Below, piece by piece: positions 46,637 through 55,779 of a stretch of 64,000 bases of DNA; position 1 is the stretch's first letter, and the number at the start of each line of letters is the position of its first letter. The DNA comes from Thermoplasmata archaeon (GTDB lineage Archaea; Thermoplasmatota; Thermoplasmata; Thermoplasmatales; Thermoplasmataceae), in contig JAJZJR010000002.1 of assembly GCA_021810045.1 (NCBI GenBank), forward strand, positions 1-64,000. The letters are read 5' to 3'. A program made the translations under genes and the position numbers. Below the pieces are notes generated by a model. The model was given only the letters and a program-made list of their open reading frames with translations, had not been told where the DNA came from and ran no database searches.

Positions 46637-48220
46637 TTAGTTGCGTACCTTCACTGCAACGCCTTTTTTAAGATCAATCATTGCCCTGGAAGGCATTTTC
46701 GCAATTCCAACTCCCTTCAATTCTCCTTTATGATGCAGGACAACCTCGTCCTCCTGCCTCACATCGGGAGTAGTTGACAAAACACCAACGGCATATATAT
46801 TGGCTGTCGGCTTGAAATCGTCAATCTCCACAAGGAATTTGCCGTTTTCAATAAACCAGGGTGCAGACTGCTTGTTTATGGTGAACTTGCCTAACATTTC
46901 GTTGAAAATCAGAACCGGTTTTCCGTCCTTCACTACCATTTCACTATTGTAATTCCTCACAATCTTGCAACCCTCGAGATATTTAGCAATCCATTCCCCA
47001 AACTGATATTCTGCAATTTTGGTGTATCGTTCCATTTTGTAGTTTGTCTTCACAGATGAAGGATGTTCGGATATGATTGAGGAAACTGTTTCCCTGAGCC
47101 TTGAAAGTGATTCATCACTCCTGTCCCAGCTTACAAGTATTGAACCTTCTGGCAGGCTATCCATTATGAATTCGAGATCCTTGTCCACAAAAGCGACAAC
47201 CTTATCATAGGAGTTGTTTTTGAAAAAGGCACCAATAATGTTGCTTATCATTGACTTTTCATCATCATACCATTCTCCAATAACAGGTATATCATATGAT
47301 GATGCAGGATAGGTCTGTTCAAGCTCCCTTGGAACTAGACCCACCGGTGATGTCACTATGAGTTCATGAACCTGATTTCTCATTTTCCCTATAGCTTCTA
47401 TTATTCTCTTATGTGATTTTGAGGTTGAATAAGGCTTCCTGGCTGAACAGGGCATTAGAACAGCAACATTCTTGCCAGACGGTTTTTTATATTGATTTGA
47501 TACATATTCCCGGTATCTCGTTAGATCGGGCCTTCTCAGTGATTCCAGAGAATTCGCTTTAATGTAGGGTGTTCTTCTGGGAAAGAATTTCTCGCATTCC
47601 TCTTCATAATCTTTGTCCAGAAGTCTCATAATTTCCAATGCTTTTGAGGAAATCTGGTATTTTTCAACAATCTCCCTTATGGAACCTGAATGGATTGACC
47701 GTGAAACAGCCTTTATGAGTTTCCTTATAAAATCAATATTATCGGTTATCTCAGCTGAATCTGCTTTCGAACGCCCAAAGATTGTATACTTGATACCTTT
47801 TATACTCTCCATTCTGATGGTGCTGTCGTCGAAAATAGAAACCCCTGCATATACAAGAATGGGAATCAGGTATGGATCTGCGATACCCTGGAGATAAATC
47901 AGCTTACTCATTCCGTGTTTATTTCTGACATATGACAATTTTTCTATGAGCTTCCTTGGTCTCTGAATCAGCTGTGCCCCGTCTGGTATTATAACAATGT
48001 CTTCAGAAAGCCATTCTACAGGGTTCCTAAAATCAGCCGTTTCATCGGTTTCTTTCTCTCTGAAAGGTCGTGCTTTCTGACCTAGTATTACCAATGATCC
48101 ATCAGTTAATTTCAACTGTTCTGGATCTGTAGTATCAAGTATGCAAGGATACGGGGTGTTCCCGTCCATGGTTCCTGCTCTGGCAAAGCCAAAGAAAGCT
48201 TCGTCAATGATCATAATCAT
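46637..48220 (-). CDS. arcS: Archaeosine synthase ArcS (TgtA2-type)
   Basis: ArcS modifies preQ0 at position 15 of archaeal tRNA to make archaeosine. The 527-residue protein has a TGT-like N-terminal region, the core segment MPCSARKPYSTSKSHKRI that defines the ArcS catalytic part, and a C-terminal PUA RNA-binding domain (VGVLSTTPDVRQEDEVVLHH ... GVGIAKMPSRAM). The N-terminal start is close to a divergent Csl4 operon. It shares no operon with neighbours. Confidence 0.9.
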   Translation of the reverse strand: MIMIIDEAFFGFARAGTMDGNTPYPCILDTTDPEQLKLTDGSLVILGQKARPFREKETDETADFRNPVEWLSEDIVIIPDGAQLIQRPRKLIEKLSYVRNKHGMSKLIYLQGIADPYLIPILVYAGVSIFDDSTIRMESIKGIKYTIFGRSKADSAEITDNIDFIRKLIKAVSRSIHSGSIREIVEKYQISSKALEIMRLLDKDYEEECEKFFPRRTPYIKANSLESLRRPDLTRYREYVSNQYKKPSGKNVAVLMPCSARKPYSTSKSHKRIIEAIGKMRNQVHELIVTSPVGLVPRELEQTYPASSYDIPVIGEWYDDEKSMISNIIGAFFKNNSYDKVVAFVDKDLEFIMDSLPEGSILVSWDRSDESLSRLRETVSSIISEHPSSVKTNYKMERYTKIAEYQFGEWIAKYLEGCKIVRNYNSEMVVKDGKPVLIFNEMLGKFTINKQSAPWFIENGKFLVEIDDFKPTANIYAVGVLSTTPDVRQEDEVVLHHKGELKGVGIAKMPSRAMIDLKKGVAVKVRN

Positions 48221-48342
48221 TCCGGTATTACGTCCTACCTAAATTCAATTGCTTATCATGGTTTTAAATTGTGACAAATATTCTATTTCAAAGGAAAATT
48301 TCACGGTTTTGTGAGAGAGGATTGAAAATTGAACGGGGAAAG

Positions 48343-48362
48343 GTTAATTAAATACAATTAAC
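48343..48362. promoter_or_regulatory. Inverted repeat and TATA-like site upstream of csl4
   Basis: GTTAATT, 6 bases, AATTAAC form a perfect 7+6+7 inverted repeat, 47 bases before the csl4 ATG. The left arm and spacer (TTAATTAAATA) are AT-rich enough to include the TATA box, so a protein bound here could control the RNA-processing operon. Confidence 0.35.
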
Positions 48363-48409
48363 TGTTGAGACTGAAAACGTTGGTTCATTTATCTGACAAG
48401 CTGATACAT

Positions 48410-48997
48410 ATGCAGAATACACAAAATGAAAAAGAAAACCTTGTTTTGCCTGGCGATGTAATTGCCACTGCTGAGGAATACGTTCCGGGCAGGAATACCA
48501 TGGAAGAAAATGGCGACGTAATCTCACTTGCCTATGGTCGCCTGAAAAAAGATGAGAAAAACCTTACTATTTCGGTGCAGACTCCCAGACGCAAAATTTC
48601 CCTCCATAGCGGACAGATTGTTTACGGTCAGATTATGAAAATGGATCAGCGTAGAGCAACAGTCAAGGTTGGAGCGGTCTTTGACCGAGAACAGGGACTT
48701 ATCGAATATGTTGCCGACGGAAGCATAGGCATGTCCTCACAATATGGGAGAAACAATGAGCCCAGCATGCACATAGGGGACTTCATAAGGGCAAAGATTC
48801 TCAGAATAGGGGACAGAGGTCTGGACCTTGGAATATTCGGGAAAAACCTTGGAGTACTTAGAACTCTGTGCACTAAATGCAGGTTACCCATGGTAAAAAA
48901 GAATGCCGCACTTTACTGCGACAATTGTGAGAGAACCGAGATAAGAAAAGTTGCAGATGATTACGGAATGATAAATATCATGGAGGATATGGCATGA
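48410..48997 (+). CDS. csl4: Exosome RNA-binding cap subunit Csl4
   Basis: Csl4 caps the archaeal RNA exosome and binds substrate RNA. It has the N-terminal LPGDVIATAEEYVPGRNT strand set, an S1 domain in the middle (GQIVYGQIMKMDQRRATVKV) and a C-terminal zinc ribbon CTKCRLPM ... CDNCER. A TTG at 48365 would add 15 residues, but the ATG at 48410 gives the normal 195-residue family start. It overlaps the next small gene by ATGA, which starts an operon ending with LSm. Confidence 0.93.
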   Translation: MQNTQNEKENLVLPGDVIATAEEYVPGRNTMEENGDVISLAYGRLKKDEKNLTISVQTPRRKISLHSGQIVYGQIMKMDQRRATVKVGAVFDREQGLIEYVADGSIGMSSQYGRNNEPSMHIGDFIRAKILRIGDRGLDLGIFGKNLGVLRTLCTKCRLPMVKKNAALYCDNCERTEIRKVADDYGMINIMEDMA

Positions 48998-49155
48998 AAG
49001 GTGATACTGCTAGCAAGGTAAAGGATGTTGAAACACTTTCAAATGAAGTGGTAACAATGAGAAAAGAACTTGAGGATGTTAAAGAAGTTCTCAAGGGACT
49101 AATCCAGGTAATAATGAGTCGCGAAGAAGGACTAGACGAAGACGAATACAACTAA
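48994..49155 (+). CDS. Coiled-coil peptide between Csl4 and LSm
   Basis: A 53-residue protein with a single strongly heptad-patterned helix: VKDVETLSNEVVTMRKELED then VKEVLKGLIQVIMS and an acidic tail LDEDEY. The ATG overlaps the csl4 stop as ATGA and the LSm gene follows 10 bases after its stop, so all three are made together. The size, coiled coil and context suggest a small partner of the exosome or LSm ring. I recognise no named family. Confidence 0.82.
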   Translation: MKGDTASKVKDVETLSNEVVTMRKELEDVKEVLKGLIQVIMSREEGLDEDEYN

Positions 49156-49165
49156 GGTGTAAAAA

Positions 49166-49381
49166 ATGATAATGCCTATGAAAATGTTGGAAGAAAATCT
49201 GAACAAAAAAGTTGCATTGCTGCTTAAAGATAACAGGATACTCGAAGGGACACTTTCCGGGTATGATGAATATATGAACATGGTGCTGGATGAAGTTGAG
49301 GAAAATACTGAAAACCTTAACAGAAAACTCGGCACTGTTATCATAAGAGGAAGCAACGTAGTCAGAATTTCTCCCAGGTAA
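49166..49381 (+). CDS. LSm / Sm-like archaeal protein
   Basis: The 71-residue protein has Sm motif 1, LLKDNRILEGTLSGYDEYMNMVL (positions split: LLKDNRILEGTLSGYDE and YMNMVLDEVEE), and Sm motif 2, LGTVIIRGSNVVRI. Archaeal LSm proteins form heptameric rings that bind U-rich RNA. Last gene of the csl4 operon. A long T-rich stretch follows. Confidence 0.94.
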   Translation: MIMPMKMLEENLNKKVALLLKDNRILEGTLSGYDEYMNMVLDEVEENTENLNRKLGTVIIRGSNVVRISPR

Positions 49382-49736
49382 TTCTAATTTAACTGTTAAA
49401 TCCCATCCAATTTATTTTTAATTTTGTTGTACCCCCATTCTTATTTACCTTTCTTTTATTTTTTCTTTTTAACCCTATATAGCAGCAATAATACATTTTG
49501 AGACACAGAGGAACTGAAATATTTCAGGTGGACTCTTTACAATCTTCAAACGGCTTAAAATAATCATTTTCCCAATTGGAAAATTTCCTGCCAGAATTAA
49601 ACTAATAGAAGTAATTTAAACACAGGATTATTTGGAAGAATAGTCTAAAGATATAGACAGGGAGTACAACTTTTACAAAATAAAAACAAGTCAAAAAATT
49701 GCCGTCATAAATTCTTAAACCGAACGATATAAGAAG
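49382..49736. other. Gene-free gap between LSm and tRNA-His
   Basis: A 355-base AT-rich gap between the + strand LSm gene and the 3' end of the minus-strand tRNA-His. The first 90 bases have repeated T runs (TTCTTTTATTTTTTCTTTTT at 49451-49470), the probable terminator of the LSm operon. I see no protein gene, no clear box C/D pair and no tRNA in the remainder. Confidence 0.6.
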
Positions 49737-49810
49737 GGCCGGGACCGGGAATTGAACCCGGGTCCGGGGATCCACAGTCCCCAAGGATAGCCCTCTACCC
49801 CATCCCGGCC
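49737..49810 (-). tRNA. tRNA-His: tRNA-His (GTG)
   Basis: A full cloverleaf on the minus strand: acceptor GCCGGGA/TCCCGGC with the extra 5' G paired to C73 that marks tRNA-His, anticodon loop CTGTGGA (anticodon GTG), and T loop GGTTCAATTCCC-like. CCA is not encoded. An upstream TTAAAAAT on the minus strand (near 49828) is the likely TATA box. Confidence 0.95.
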
Positions 49811-49870
49811 ATGGGAGTGCATAGGAGATTTTTAACCACTTAATATTGATTTGCCTGATGCAGGCTTCAT

Positions 49871-50482
49871 TTACTTATTCTGTAGTTCACAGTGGAAGAA
49901 AATACCCGGAATACTTTTCTGATCCATGGTGTGGTGAGCATACAACCTTGGAACCATAATAACCATCCTCTGTTCCCGCATTATGGTGAATTTCTTTGAA
50001 TAATAACTGCGTATGAAATCAGCTGACTTAAGATTGTGAATAGAGTAAATGTGCTTGCCAAATTTCATGGCAGAATCCAGGAATTTCCTGTCTGATCCTT
50101 CAATCACGGAACCAAAAGGCGGATTCATGAATACTGTATCCACATTTTCTCTGAAAGTGAGGACATCCCCCTGAATAATTTCCAGCTCAAGATCCTCTGA
50201 ATTCTGTCGCAGGACTTTCACCATGTTTTCATCCAGTTCCACAGCATAAACCTTATTCGCACCCAGAAGTGCTGCACCCACAGAAAATATCCCGTTTCCC
50301 GCACCAAGATCCGCAACGGTTTTGTCCAGTATATTCCCATCGAGTAAAGCGAGAAAAAGAATTTCTGCAGCTACCGCAGCGCTCGTAGGGTATTGCTCAA
50401 GCTGATTCTTGTAAAATTCTGGTTTCTGAAGTTTTTGTAAATAAATTTCAAGATCCTTTTTGGATCTTACTTGTTTTTGCAT
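49871..50482 (-). CDS. METTL5-like RNA N6-adenine methyltransferase
   Basis: The 203-residue class I methyltransferase has LEQYPTSAAVAAEIL at the start, SAM motif VADLGAGNGIFSVGAALLGA, ELDENM, and the N6-adenine type catalytic motif NPPFGS. This is the METTL5/archaeal homologue pattern; METTL5 makes m6A in the small-subunit rRNA. It lies just downstream of a small unknown gene with no gap in the message. Confidence 0.85.
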   Translation of the reverse strand: MQKQVRSKKDLEIYLQKLQKPEFYKNQLEQYPTSAAVAAEILFLALLDGNILDKTVADLGAGNGIFSVGAALLGANKVYAVELDENMVKVLRQNSEDLELEIIQGDVLTFRENVDTVFMNPPFGSVIEGSDRKFLDSAMKFGKHIYSIHNLKSADFIRSYYSKKFTIMREQRMVIMVPRLYAHHTMDQKSIPGIFFHCELQNK

Positions 50483-50821
50483 CTATTTTTCTACGGTGCC
50501 AACGGCAAGATCGACGACCTGCCTGGCTTTTCTCATGGAATCTTCTATAGTATCTCCTCTGCTGAGGAAAAGTTTCTCAATTTTCCTCATGGCACGCTGT
50601 TTTCTCCATGTGCCTCTTTCATGTGCTGCTAGTACAATGTATTCAGCCACTTCTCTGTCAACACTGATTCCAAATCTTTCCCTGATCTTGATTTGCCAGA
50701 CAGGGACAAGTACAGATGGTATTTCCCTGAGGTTATTGCCCGCTCTCTTTTCTTCGATTAACCTGTTAAGGTTATCTGATCTCCTGAATCGGGAGGGTCC
50801 ACTCATTGGGTTATGAATCAC
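50483..50821 (-). CDS. Unknown small basic protein upstream of the METTL5-like gene
   Basis: The 112-residue protein is helical and basic, with KIRERFGISVDREVAEYIVLAA and RKQRAMRKIEKLFLSRGD. No named family or zinc motif is visible. Its stop adjoins the METTL5-like start, which suggests a shared message and perhaps a role in RNA binding, since METTL5 in eukaryotes requires a small partner. That is inference only. Confidence 0.6.
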   Translation of the reverse strand: MIHNPMSGPSRFRRSDNLNRLIEEKRAGNNLREIPSVLVPVWQIKIRERFGISVDREVAEYIVLAAHERGTWRKQRAMRKIEKLFLSRGDTIEDSMRKARQVVDLAVGTVEK

Positions 50822-50925
50822 TAATTTTAAATAAACTTTTTTGCTGGTCGGAATGAAAATTTTCAGTGTTATTATACAAAAGCAATTGAAAAATAATGAT
50901 TCTGGTTAAACCAGAATCTGAGGAA

Positions 50926-51837
50926 TCAATAAAGTACTGTGCTAAGAATACCCTTAGCTGTGTGAAGCCTGTTTTCCGCCTCGTCGAAAACAACGCTGTG
51001 GAAGCTTTCAATCACTTCCTCTGAAACTTCCAGACCCCTGTGTGCAGGTAAACAGTGCAGGAAGAGATAGTCTTTGCTGGCATGTGAAACAAGATCGCCG
51101 TTTACCTGGTATTTTCCAAACAGTTTCTCTTTCTCAGCTTTTTCCTTCTCTTCACCCATTGATACCCAGACATCAGTGTAAACCACATCAGCTGATTCGA
51201 CTGCTTTCACAGGATCTTCGAGTATTTCAACAGTGCTTCCGGTGTCTTTTGCTATTTCCCTTGCTATTTCCACAATATCCTTATTGGGCTCACGACCCTT
51301 GGGACAGCCTATTGAAATATCAGAACCAAGAACGACTGATCCAAGGATAAGTGAATTGGCCATATTGTTTCCATCGCCGACATAACTGACTTTCAGGTTG
51401 TTTACTCTTCCTTTCTTTTCCTTAATGGTCATGAAATCTGCAACTATCTGTACGGGATGTTCCAAGTCATCAAGGGCATTAATCACTGGAACCGACGCAT
51501 TCTTCGCGAGTTCCACAACATTTTCATGCCTGAAAGCCCGGTAGGATATTACATCCACAAAACGTGAAAGGACCTTGGCAGTGTCAGCTATTGTTTCGCC
51601 GCGGCCAATCTGCATGTCGTTGGGGTTCAGATAGATGGCATGGCCACCTAGTTGAGTCATCGCTGTCTCAAGGGAAACCCTGGTTCTTGTGCTCGGCTTT
51701 TCAAATATCATACCGAGAACATGATTAGTGAACTGTGGAAACTGTTCATATCTCTGTCTTTTCAGTTTTATGGAAAGGTCAATGATATCTTCTAGATCAT
51801 TGGCCATATCCAGTACTGATATGATATCTCTCTTCAT
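50926..51837 (-). CDS. argF: Ornithine carbamoyltransferase
   Basis: It makes citrulline from ornithine and carbamoyl phosphate in arginine synthesis or in arginine breakdown. Motifs: FEKPSTRTRVSLE for carbamoyl phosphate, HPVQIVADFMTI, and FLHCLPAHRG for ornithine. The 303-residue length is normal. It lies four bases after sucD on the same strand; no other arg gene is in the window. Confidence 0.95.
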   Translation of the reverse strand: MKRDIISVLDMANDLEDIIDLSIKLKRQRYEQFPQFTNHVLGMIFEKPSTRTRVSLETAMTQLGGHAIYLNPNDMQIGRGETIADTAKVLSRFVDVISYRAFRHENVVELAKNASVPVINALDDLEHPVQIVADFMTIKEKKGRVNNLKVSYVGDGNNMANSLILGSVVLGSDISIGCPKGREPNKDIVEIAREIAKDTGSTVEILEDPVKAVESADVVYTDVWVSMGEEKEKAEKEKLFGKYQVNGDLVSHASKDYLFLHCLPAHRGLEVSEEVIESFHSVVFDEAENRLHTAKGILSTVLY

Positions 51838-51841
51838 GGTA

Positions 51842-52699
51842 TCACTTCAGAAGACCTGGTACATCATCGGGGAATTCGGCAACCTTGACACCTGCTTCCT
51901 CAAATGCTTTAATCTTTGATTCTGCAGTTCCAACGCCTTTCTCGATGATTGCGCCGGCATGTCCCATTCTTTTTCCTGGTGGGGCACTTCTTCCGGTTAT
52001 GTAGGCAACTACAGGTTTCTTCACATGTTCCTTGATGTATTTTGCTGCAAGTTCCTCATTGTTGCCTCCGATTTCACCTACAAGAACGATTCTTTTGGTT
52101 CTCTCGTCAGCTTCAAACAGCTTTAGAACATCAATATATGTGAGACCTACCACTGGATCGCCGCCAAGACCAATTACTGCACTTTCCCCAAGTCCGCTTC
52201 TTGTGATATGATCCACAATTTCATAGGTTAACGTACCGCTCCTCGAGGCCACGGCAACGTCTCCCTGCCTGAATATCTGGTTTGGCATGATTCCAATCTT
52301 GCACTCGCCTGGAACTGTAATTCCCGGACCATTGGGGCCCATTACCGTGATTCCCCTGAGTTTTGCTTCATGAACTATTTCCATTGAGTCATGAAATGGA
52401 ACTTTCTCGGTGAGAATATAAACGAGCTTGATGCCACTGTCTATGGCTTCAAAGGCTGCGTCCTTCACAAATGGTGCGGCCACAGAAATCATTGTTGCAT
52501 CCGGCTCATAAGCCATTGCTTCTGCAACACTGTCCACAACAGGGACTTTTTCCTGGAACTTTGATCCGCCCTTTCCGGGGGAGGTTCCTGCAACTATATT
52601 TGTACCGAATTTCAGCATTTCACCGGCATGGAATGAACCCTGATGTCCGGTGATTCCCTGAACTATTACTCTTGTATTCTTATCTACTAATACTGTCAC
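51842..52699 (-). CDS. sucD: Succinyl-CoA synthetase alpha subunit
   Basis: The 285-residue alpha subunit binds CoA (VQGITGHQGSFHAGEML at the N-terminus) and contains the phosphohistidine in GHAGAIIEKG near the C-terminus. With SucC it makes ATP or GTP from succinyl-CoA, coupling the 2-oxoacid oxidoreductase products to substrate-level phosphorylation. The ATG overlaps sucC by four bases. Confidence 0.96.
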   Translation of the reverse strand: MTVLVDKNTRVIVQGITGHQGSFHAGEMLKFGTNIVAGTSPGKGGSKFQEKVPVVDSVAEAMAYEPDATMISVAAPFVKDAAFEAIDSGIKLVYILTEKVPFHDSMEIVHEAKLRGITVMGPNGPGITVPGECKIGIMPNQIFRQGDVAVASRSGTLTYEIVDHITRSGLGESAVIGLGGDPVVGLTYIDVLKLFEADERTKRIVLVGEIGGNNEELAAKYIKEHVKKPVVAYITGRSAPPGKRMGHAGAIIEKGVGTAESKIKAFEEAGVKVAEFPDDVPGLLK

Positions 52700-53823
52700 T
52701 GTGCTTCACCTGCCTCTTTAACAACAGTCTTAATTGCCTCCATCATTGTGGGGAATGCTTCTATCCCTGCATCGCTAAGGATTTTCCTTCCCTCTTCCTC
52801 ATGGACTCCACTAAGCCTAACAACAATTGGCTTGGTAATGTTGAATCTCTTTTTGGCCTCCACGATACCATTGGCAACTGTGTCTCCCTTTGTGACACCT
52901 CCAAAGATGTTCACCAGGATTACTTTCGGATTTGCCTTCAGAACAAGGTCGAATGCCTGTGCAACAATTTCAACATTATCCGTTCCGCCAAGGTCCAGGA
53001 AGTTCCTGGGCTTACCCTTATGCAAAGTAAGTGCATCCAGAGTCGCCATTGTTAAACCCGCTCCGTTGGCAATTACACCGATATTTCCATCCAGTTCAAC
53101 AAATGCATATCCCTTTGATTGAGCTTCAAGTTCCAGTGGAGTTTTTTCCGGATCAGTGACATTGATATCCTTGTGCCTGAAGAAAGAGTCGCTGTCCATT
53201 ACAACCTTTGCATCTGCGGCTATAATCTTTCCCTCGGCAGTCTCCATAAGCGGGTTTATTTCCACCAGTTCACAATCTTCTTCTGAAAAGACCTTATACA
53301 GTTTAGCCAGAATGTCCCTGAACTGAGCTGAAAGATTCTTGTCGAGGTTCATGAATTTGGCAGCTTCCCTTCCGATATAATCTGAGTAACCCAAAAGCGG
53401 GTCAATTTTTCTTGTGAAAATTTCTGAATGCGGTACTGCTTCGATTTCAACACCTCCGGATGCGCTTGCTATGAGCATTGGAGATCTTTCTGACCTGTTC
53501 AGAGCTATGCTAACATAGTACTCCTTCTTGACATTGACCATTTCCTCAACCAGAACCTTGGTAACTGTAAGGCCCCTAATCTTGGCACCGAGAAGTTCTT
53601 CAGCAGCACTTTTGAGTTCTGCCTGACTCTTTGCAAATTTAATTCCTCCTGATTTGCCTCTTCCACCAAGTAAAATTTGGGATTTGACAACAACAGGCTT
53701 TTTGTATTCCTTAAGATCGGCTGGTTTTTCCACTACGTACCCTTCGGGAACAGGTATTCCGTGTTTCCTGAATATCTCCTTTCCCATGTATTCGTAAAGA
53801 TTCAAAGACTCACCGTCCTGCAA
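52696..53823 (-). CDS. sucC: Succinyl-CoA synthetase beta subunit
   Basis: The 375-residue ATP-grasp subunit starts with LNLYEYMGKEIFRKHGIPVPEGY and has the grip loop QILLGGRGKSGGIKFA and NIFGGVTKGDTVANGI. First gene of sucC-sucD-argF. An AT-rich promoter stretch with TTTTTTAAAAAA lies about 30 bases upstream of the start (53850-53862). Confidence 0.96.
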   Translation of the reverse strand: MQDGESLNLYEYMGKEIFRKHGIPVPEGYVVEKPADLKEYKKPVVVKSQILLGGRGKSGGIKFAKSQAELKSAAEELLGAKIRGLTVTKVLVEEMVNVKKEYYVSIALNRSERSPMLIASASGGVEIEAVPHSEIFTRKIDPLLGYSDYIGREAAKFMNLDKNLSAQFRDILAKLYKVFSEEDCELVEINPLMETAEGKIIAADAKVVMDSDSFFRHKDINVTDPEKTPLELEAQSKGYAFVELDGNIGVIANGAGLTMATLDALTLHKGKPRNFLDLGGTDNVEIVAQAFDLVLKANPKVILVNIFGGVTKGDTVANGIVEAKKRFNITKPIVVRLSGVHEEEGRKILSDAGIEAFPTMMEAIKTVVKEAGEAQ

Positions 53824-54023
53824 TCACAGGAAAATTAATAAATTTGGTTCTTTTTTAAAAAACCTGGCATCATTTAACAGATAACAATTCTAAATTTCCT
53901 TTGACTTTTGCATTATAAGCCAAAATTTCGTTGCAAAGCCCAGTAGAGTGTTCATAAAGAATTACGAAAATATTCAGAAAAAGAAAATTGGGTTGGGTTA
54001 AAAATGAAAAAAAACTGATTTGT

Positions 54024-55670
54024 CTACATCGGGGGCATTCCGCCCATGCCGCCCATTCCACCCATGCCACCCATACCGCCTGGTCCTTCGGAGGCACTGG
54101 ATTTCCTGCTGGCAATGACGTCATCTATTCTTAGGATCATGGTTGAAACTTCAACTGCACTTTCCAGAGCATGTTTTTTTACCCTAAGTGGGTCAACGAC
54201 ACCAATTTTGGTCATGTCGCCAAGATCGTTTGTCTCAAAGTTGATACCATATGTGACGTGACCTTTCTCGTGTTCAGCCTTAAGCTGGATCAGGGTGTTG
54301 ATTGGATCCATACCGGCATTTTCTGAAAGTGTTCTCGGGATGATCTCGAGAGCTTTGGCAAAAGCTTCTATGGCCAGCTGTTCCCTTCCGCCCACTGTGT
54401 TTGCAAAAGATCTTATCTTCATGGCGAGTTCAGCCTCGATGGCACCTCCACCTGGAAGATACTTTCCGTCTTCTTTTGTGAGTGCTACTACTCTTATTGC
54501 ATCATTGAGGGATCTCTCTATTTCTGATATAACGTGCTCTGTTCCACCCCTTATGAGCAGGCTTACTGCTTTGGGGTTTGCGGCATCTGTTATGAAGGTC
54601 ATTCTGTCATCGCTGATCTTCTTTTCTTCAACTTTTCCTGCTTTTCCCAATGATTCGGCAGTAAGGTCATCTAGGTTTGTGATCATTTTGGCCCCTGTAG
54701 CCTTTGCAAGCTTTTCCATATCGCTTTTCTTGACCCTTCTTACTGCATAAATTCCTTCTTTTGCAAGATAGTGCTGTGCGATATCGTCTATGCCCTTCTG
54801 GCAGAGTACGACATTTGCTCCGCTTTTCTTAATCTTTTCAACCATATTCTTGAATGTGTCAGATTCCTGGTTGAGGAAATCCTGAATCTTTGTTGGATCG
54901 GAAATCTGGACTTTGGCCTCAATTTCTGTTTTCTTTATTTCAAGAGCTGAGTCAATAAGAGCTATCTTGGCATCCTTCACTGAAGATGGCATTTTGGCAT
55001 GAACTTTTTCCTTGTCAATAACAAGACCGTTTATAAACTGGGTATCGGAAACACTTCCTCCGTTCTTCTTGTCTACCTTTATGTTTGCGGTATCAACAAC
55101 AATTCTTCCATTTCTGTCTTCTGCAACAGCATCAACAGCTTTTACAACAAGGTCAGACAGAAAATCGCTTGAAAGGCTTGTGTTCTTGCCGGAAAGGGCA
55201 GTCATTGCAATCTTCTTCAGGGTCTTGTCATCCGTTGCCTTGAGTGCAATCTTTTCAAGGTGGTTTTTTGCTTCGTTCACGGCAAGTCTGTATCCGTTTG
55301 TGATCACGGTAGAGTGAACACCCTGTTCCAGAAGTGTTTCTGCCTGTTTGAGAAGTTCTCCTGCCATGATAACGGCTGAAGTTGTTCCATCGCCTACAGC
55401 GGTGTCCTGTGACTTTGCAACCTCGACAATCATCTTTGCAGTTGGGTGCTCAACATCCATTTCCTTTAAGATGGTGGCTCCGTCGTTGGAGATAATAATG
55501 TCCCCAATAGAATCAACCAGCATCTTGTCCATACCCTTCGGACCAAGTGTTGTCCTGATAGCGTCAGCGATTGTCTTAGCAGCTTCAATATTGTTCTTCT
55601 GTGCGTTTTTTCCCTGTTCGCGGGACGTGCCTTCTTTCAGCACTAGTATCGGCATGTTTCCTGATAACAT
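54024..55670 (-). CDS. ths: Thermosome subunit (group II chaperonin)
   Basis: A 548-residue ATP-driven chaperonin. [19 protein letters not shown] and [15 protein letters not shown] bind [14 protein letters not shown] follows and the tail is a GGM repeat as in Thermoplasma alpha subunits. The ATG at 55670 matches the length of related proteins that begin two to five residues before PILVLKEGT. Only one thermosome gene lies here, so a partner subunit must be elsewhere. A TATA-like AGTTTATATTG is 45-50 bases upstream. Confidence 0.96.
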   Translation of the reverse strand: MLSGNMPILVLKEGTSREQGKNAQKNNIEAAKTIADAIRTTLGPKGMDKMLVDSIGDIIISNDGATILKEMDVEHPTAKMIVEVAKSQDTAVGDGTTSAVIMAGELLKQAETLLEQGVHSTVITNGYRLAVNEAKNHLEKIALKATDDKTLKKIAMTALSGKNTSLSSDFLSDLVVKAVDAVAEDRNGRIVVDTANIKVDKKNGGSVSDTQFINGLVIDKEKVHAKMPSSVKDAKIALIDSALEIKKTEIEAKVQISDPTKIQDFLNQESDTFKNMVEKIKKSGANVVLCQKGIDDIAQHYLAKEGIYAVRRVKKSDMEKLAKATGAKMITNLDDLTAESLGKAGKVEEKKISDDRMTFITDAANPKAVSLLIRGGTEHVISEIERSLNDAIRVVALTKEDGKYLPGGGAIEAELAMKIRSFANTVGGREQLAIEAFAKALEIIPRTLSENAGMDPINTLIQLKAEHEKGHVTYGINFETNDLGDMTKIGVVDPLRVKKHALESAVEVSTMILRIDDVIASRKSSASEGPGGMGGMGGMGGMGGMPPM

Positions 55671-55779
55671 TTAGAGTTACACCTCGAGTTGACGGATTAA
55701 TATGTTCTTCAATATAAACTTTTTGAGAATTACTTGGTAAAGAAATCGGCTAAAATAAAGAGGTTTTAATAGATCTTCA

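Noticed and set aside
53870-54124. An 84-codon minus-strand frame over the 3' end of the thermosome gene
   Set aside because: Its Trp/Ala/Gly repeats are the out-of-frame reading of the GGM tail; it has no promoter and no family resemblance.
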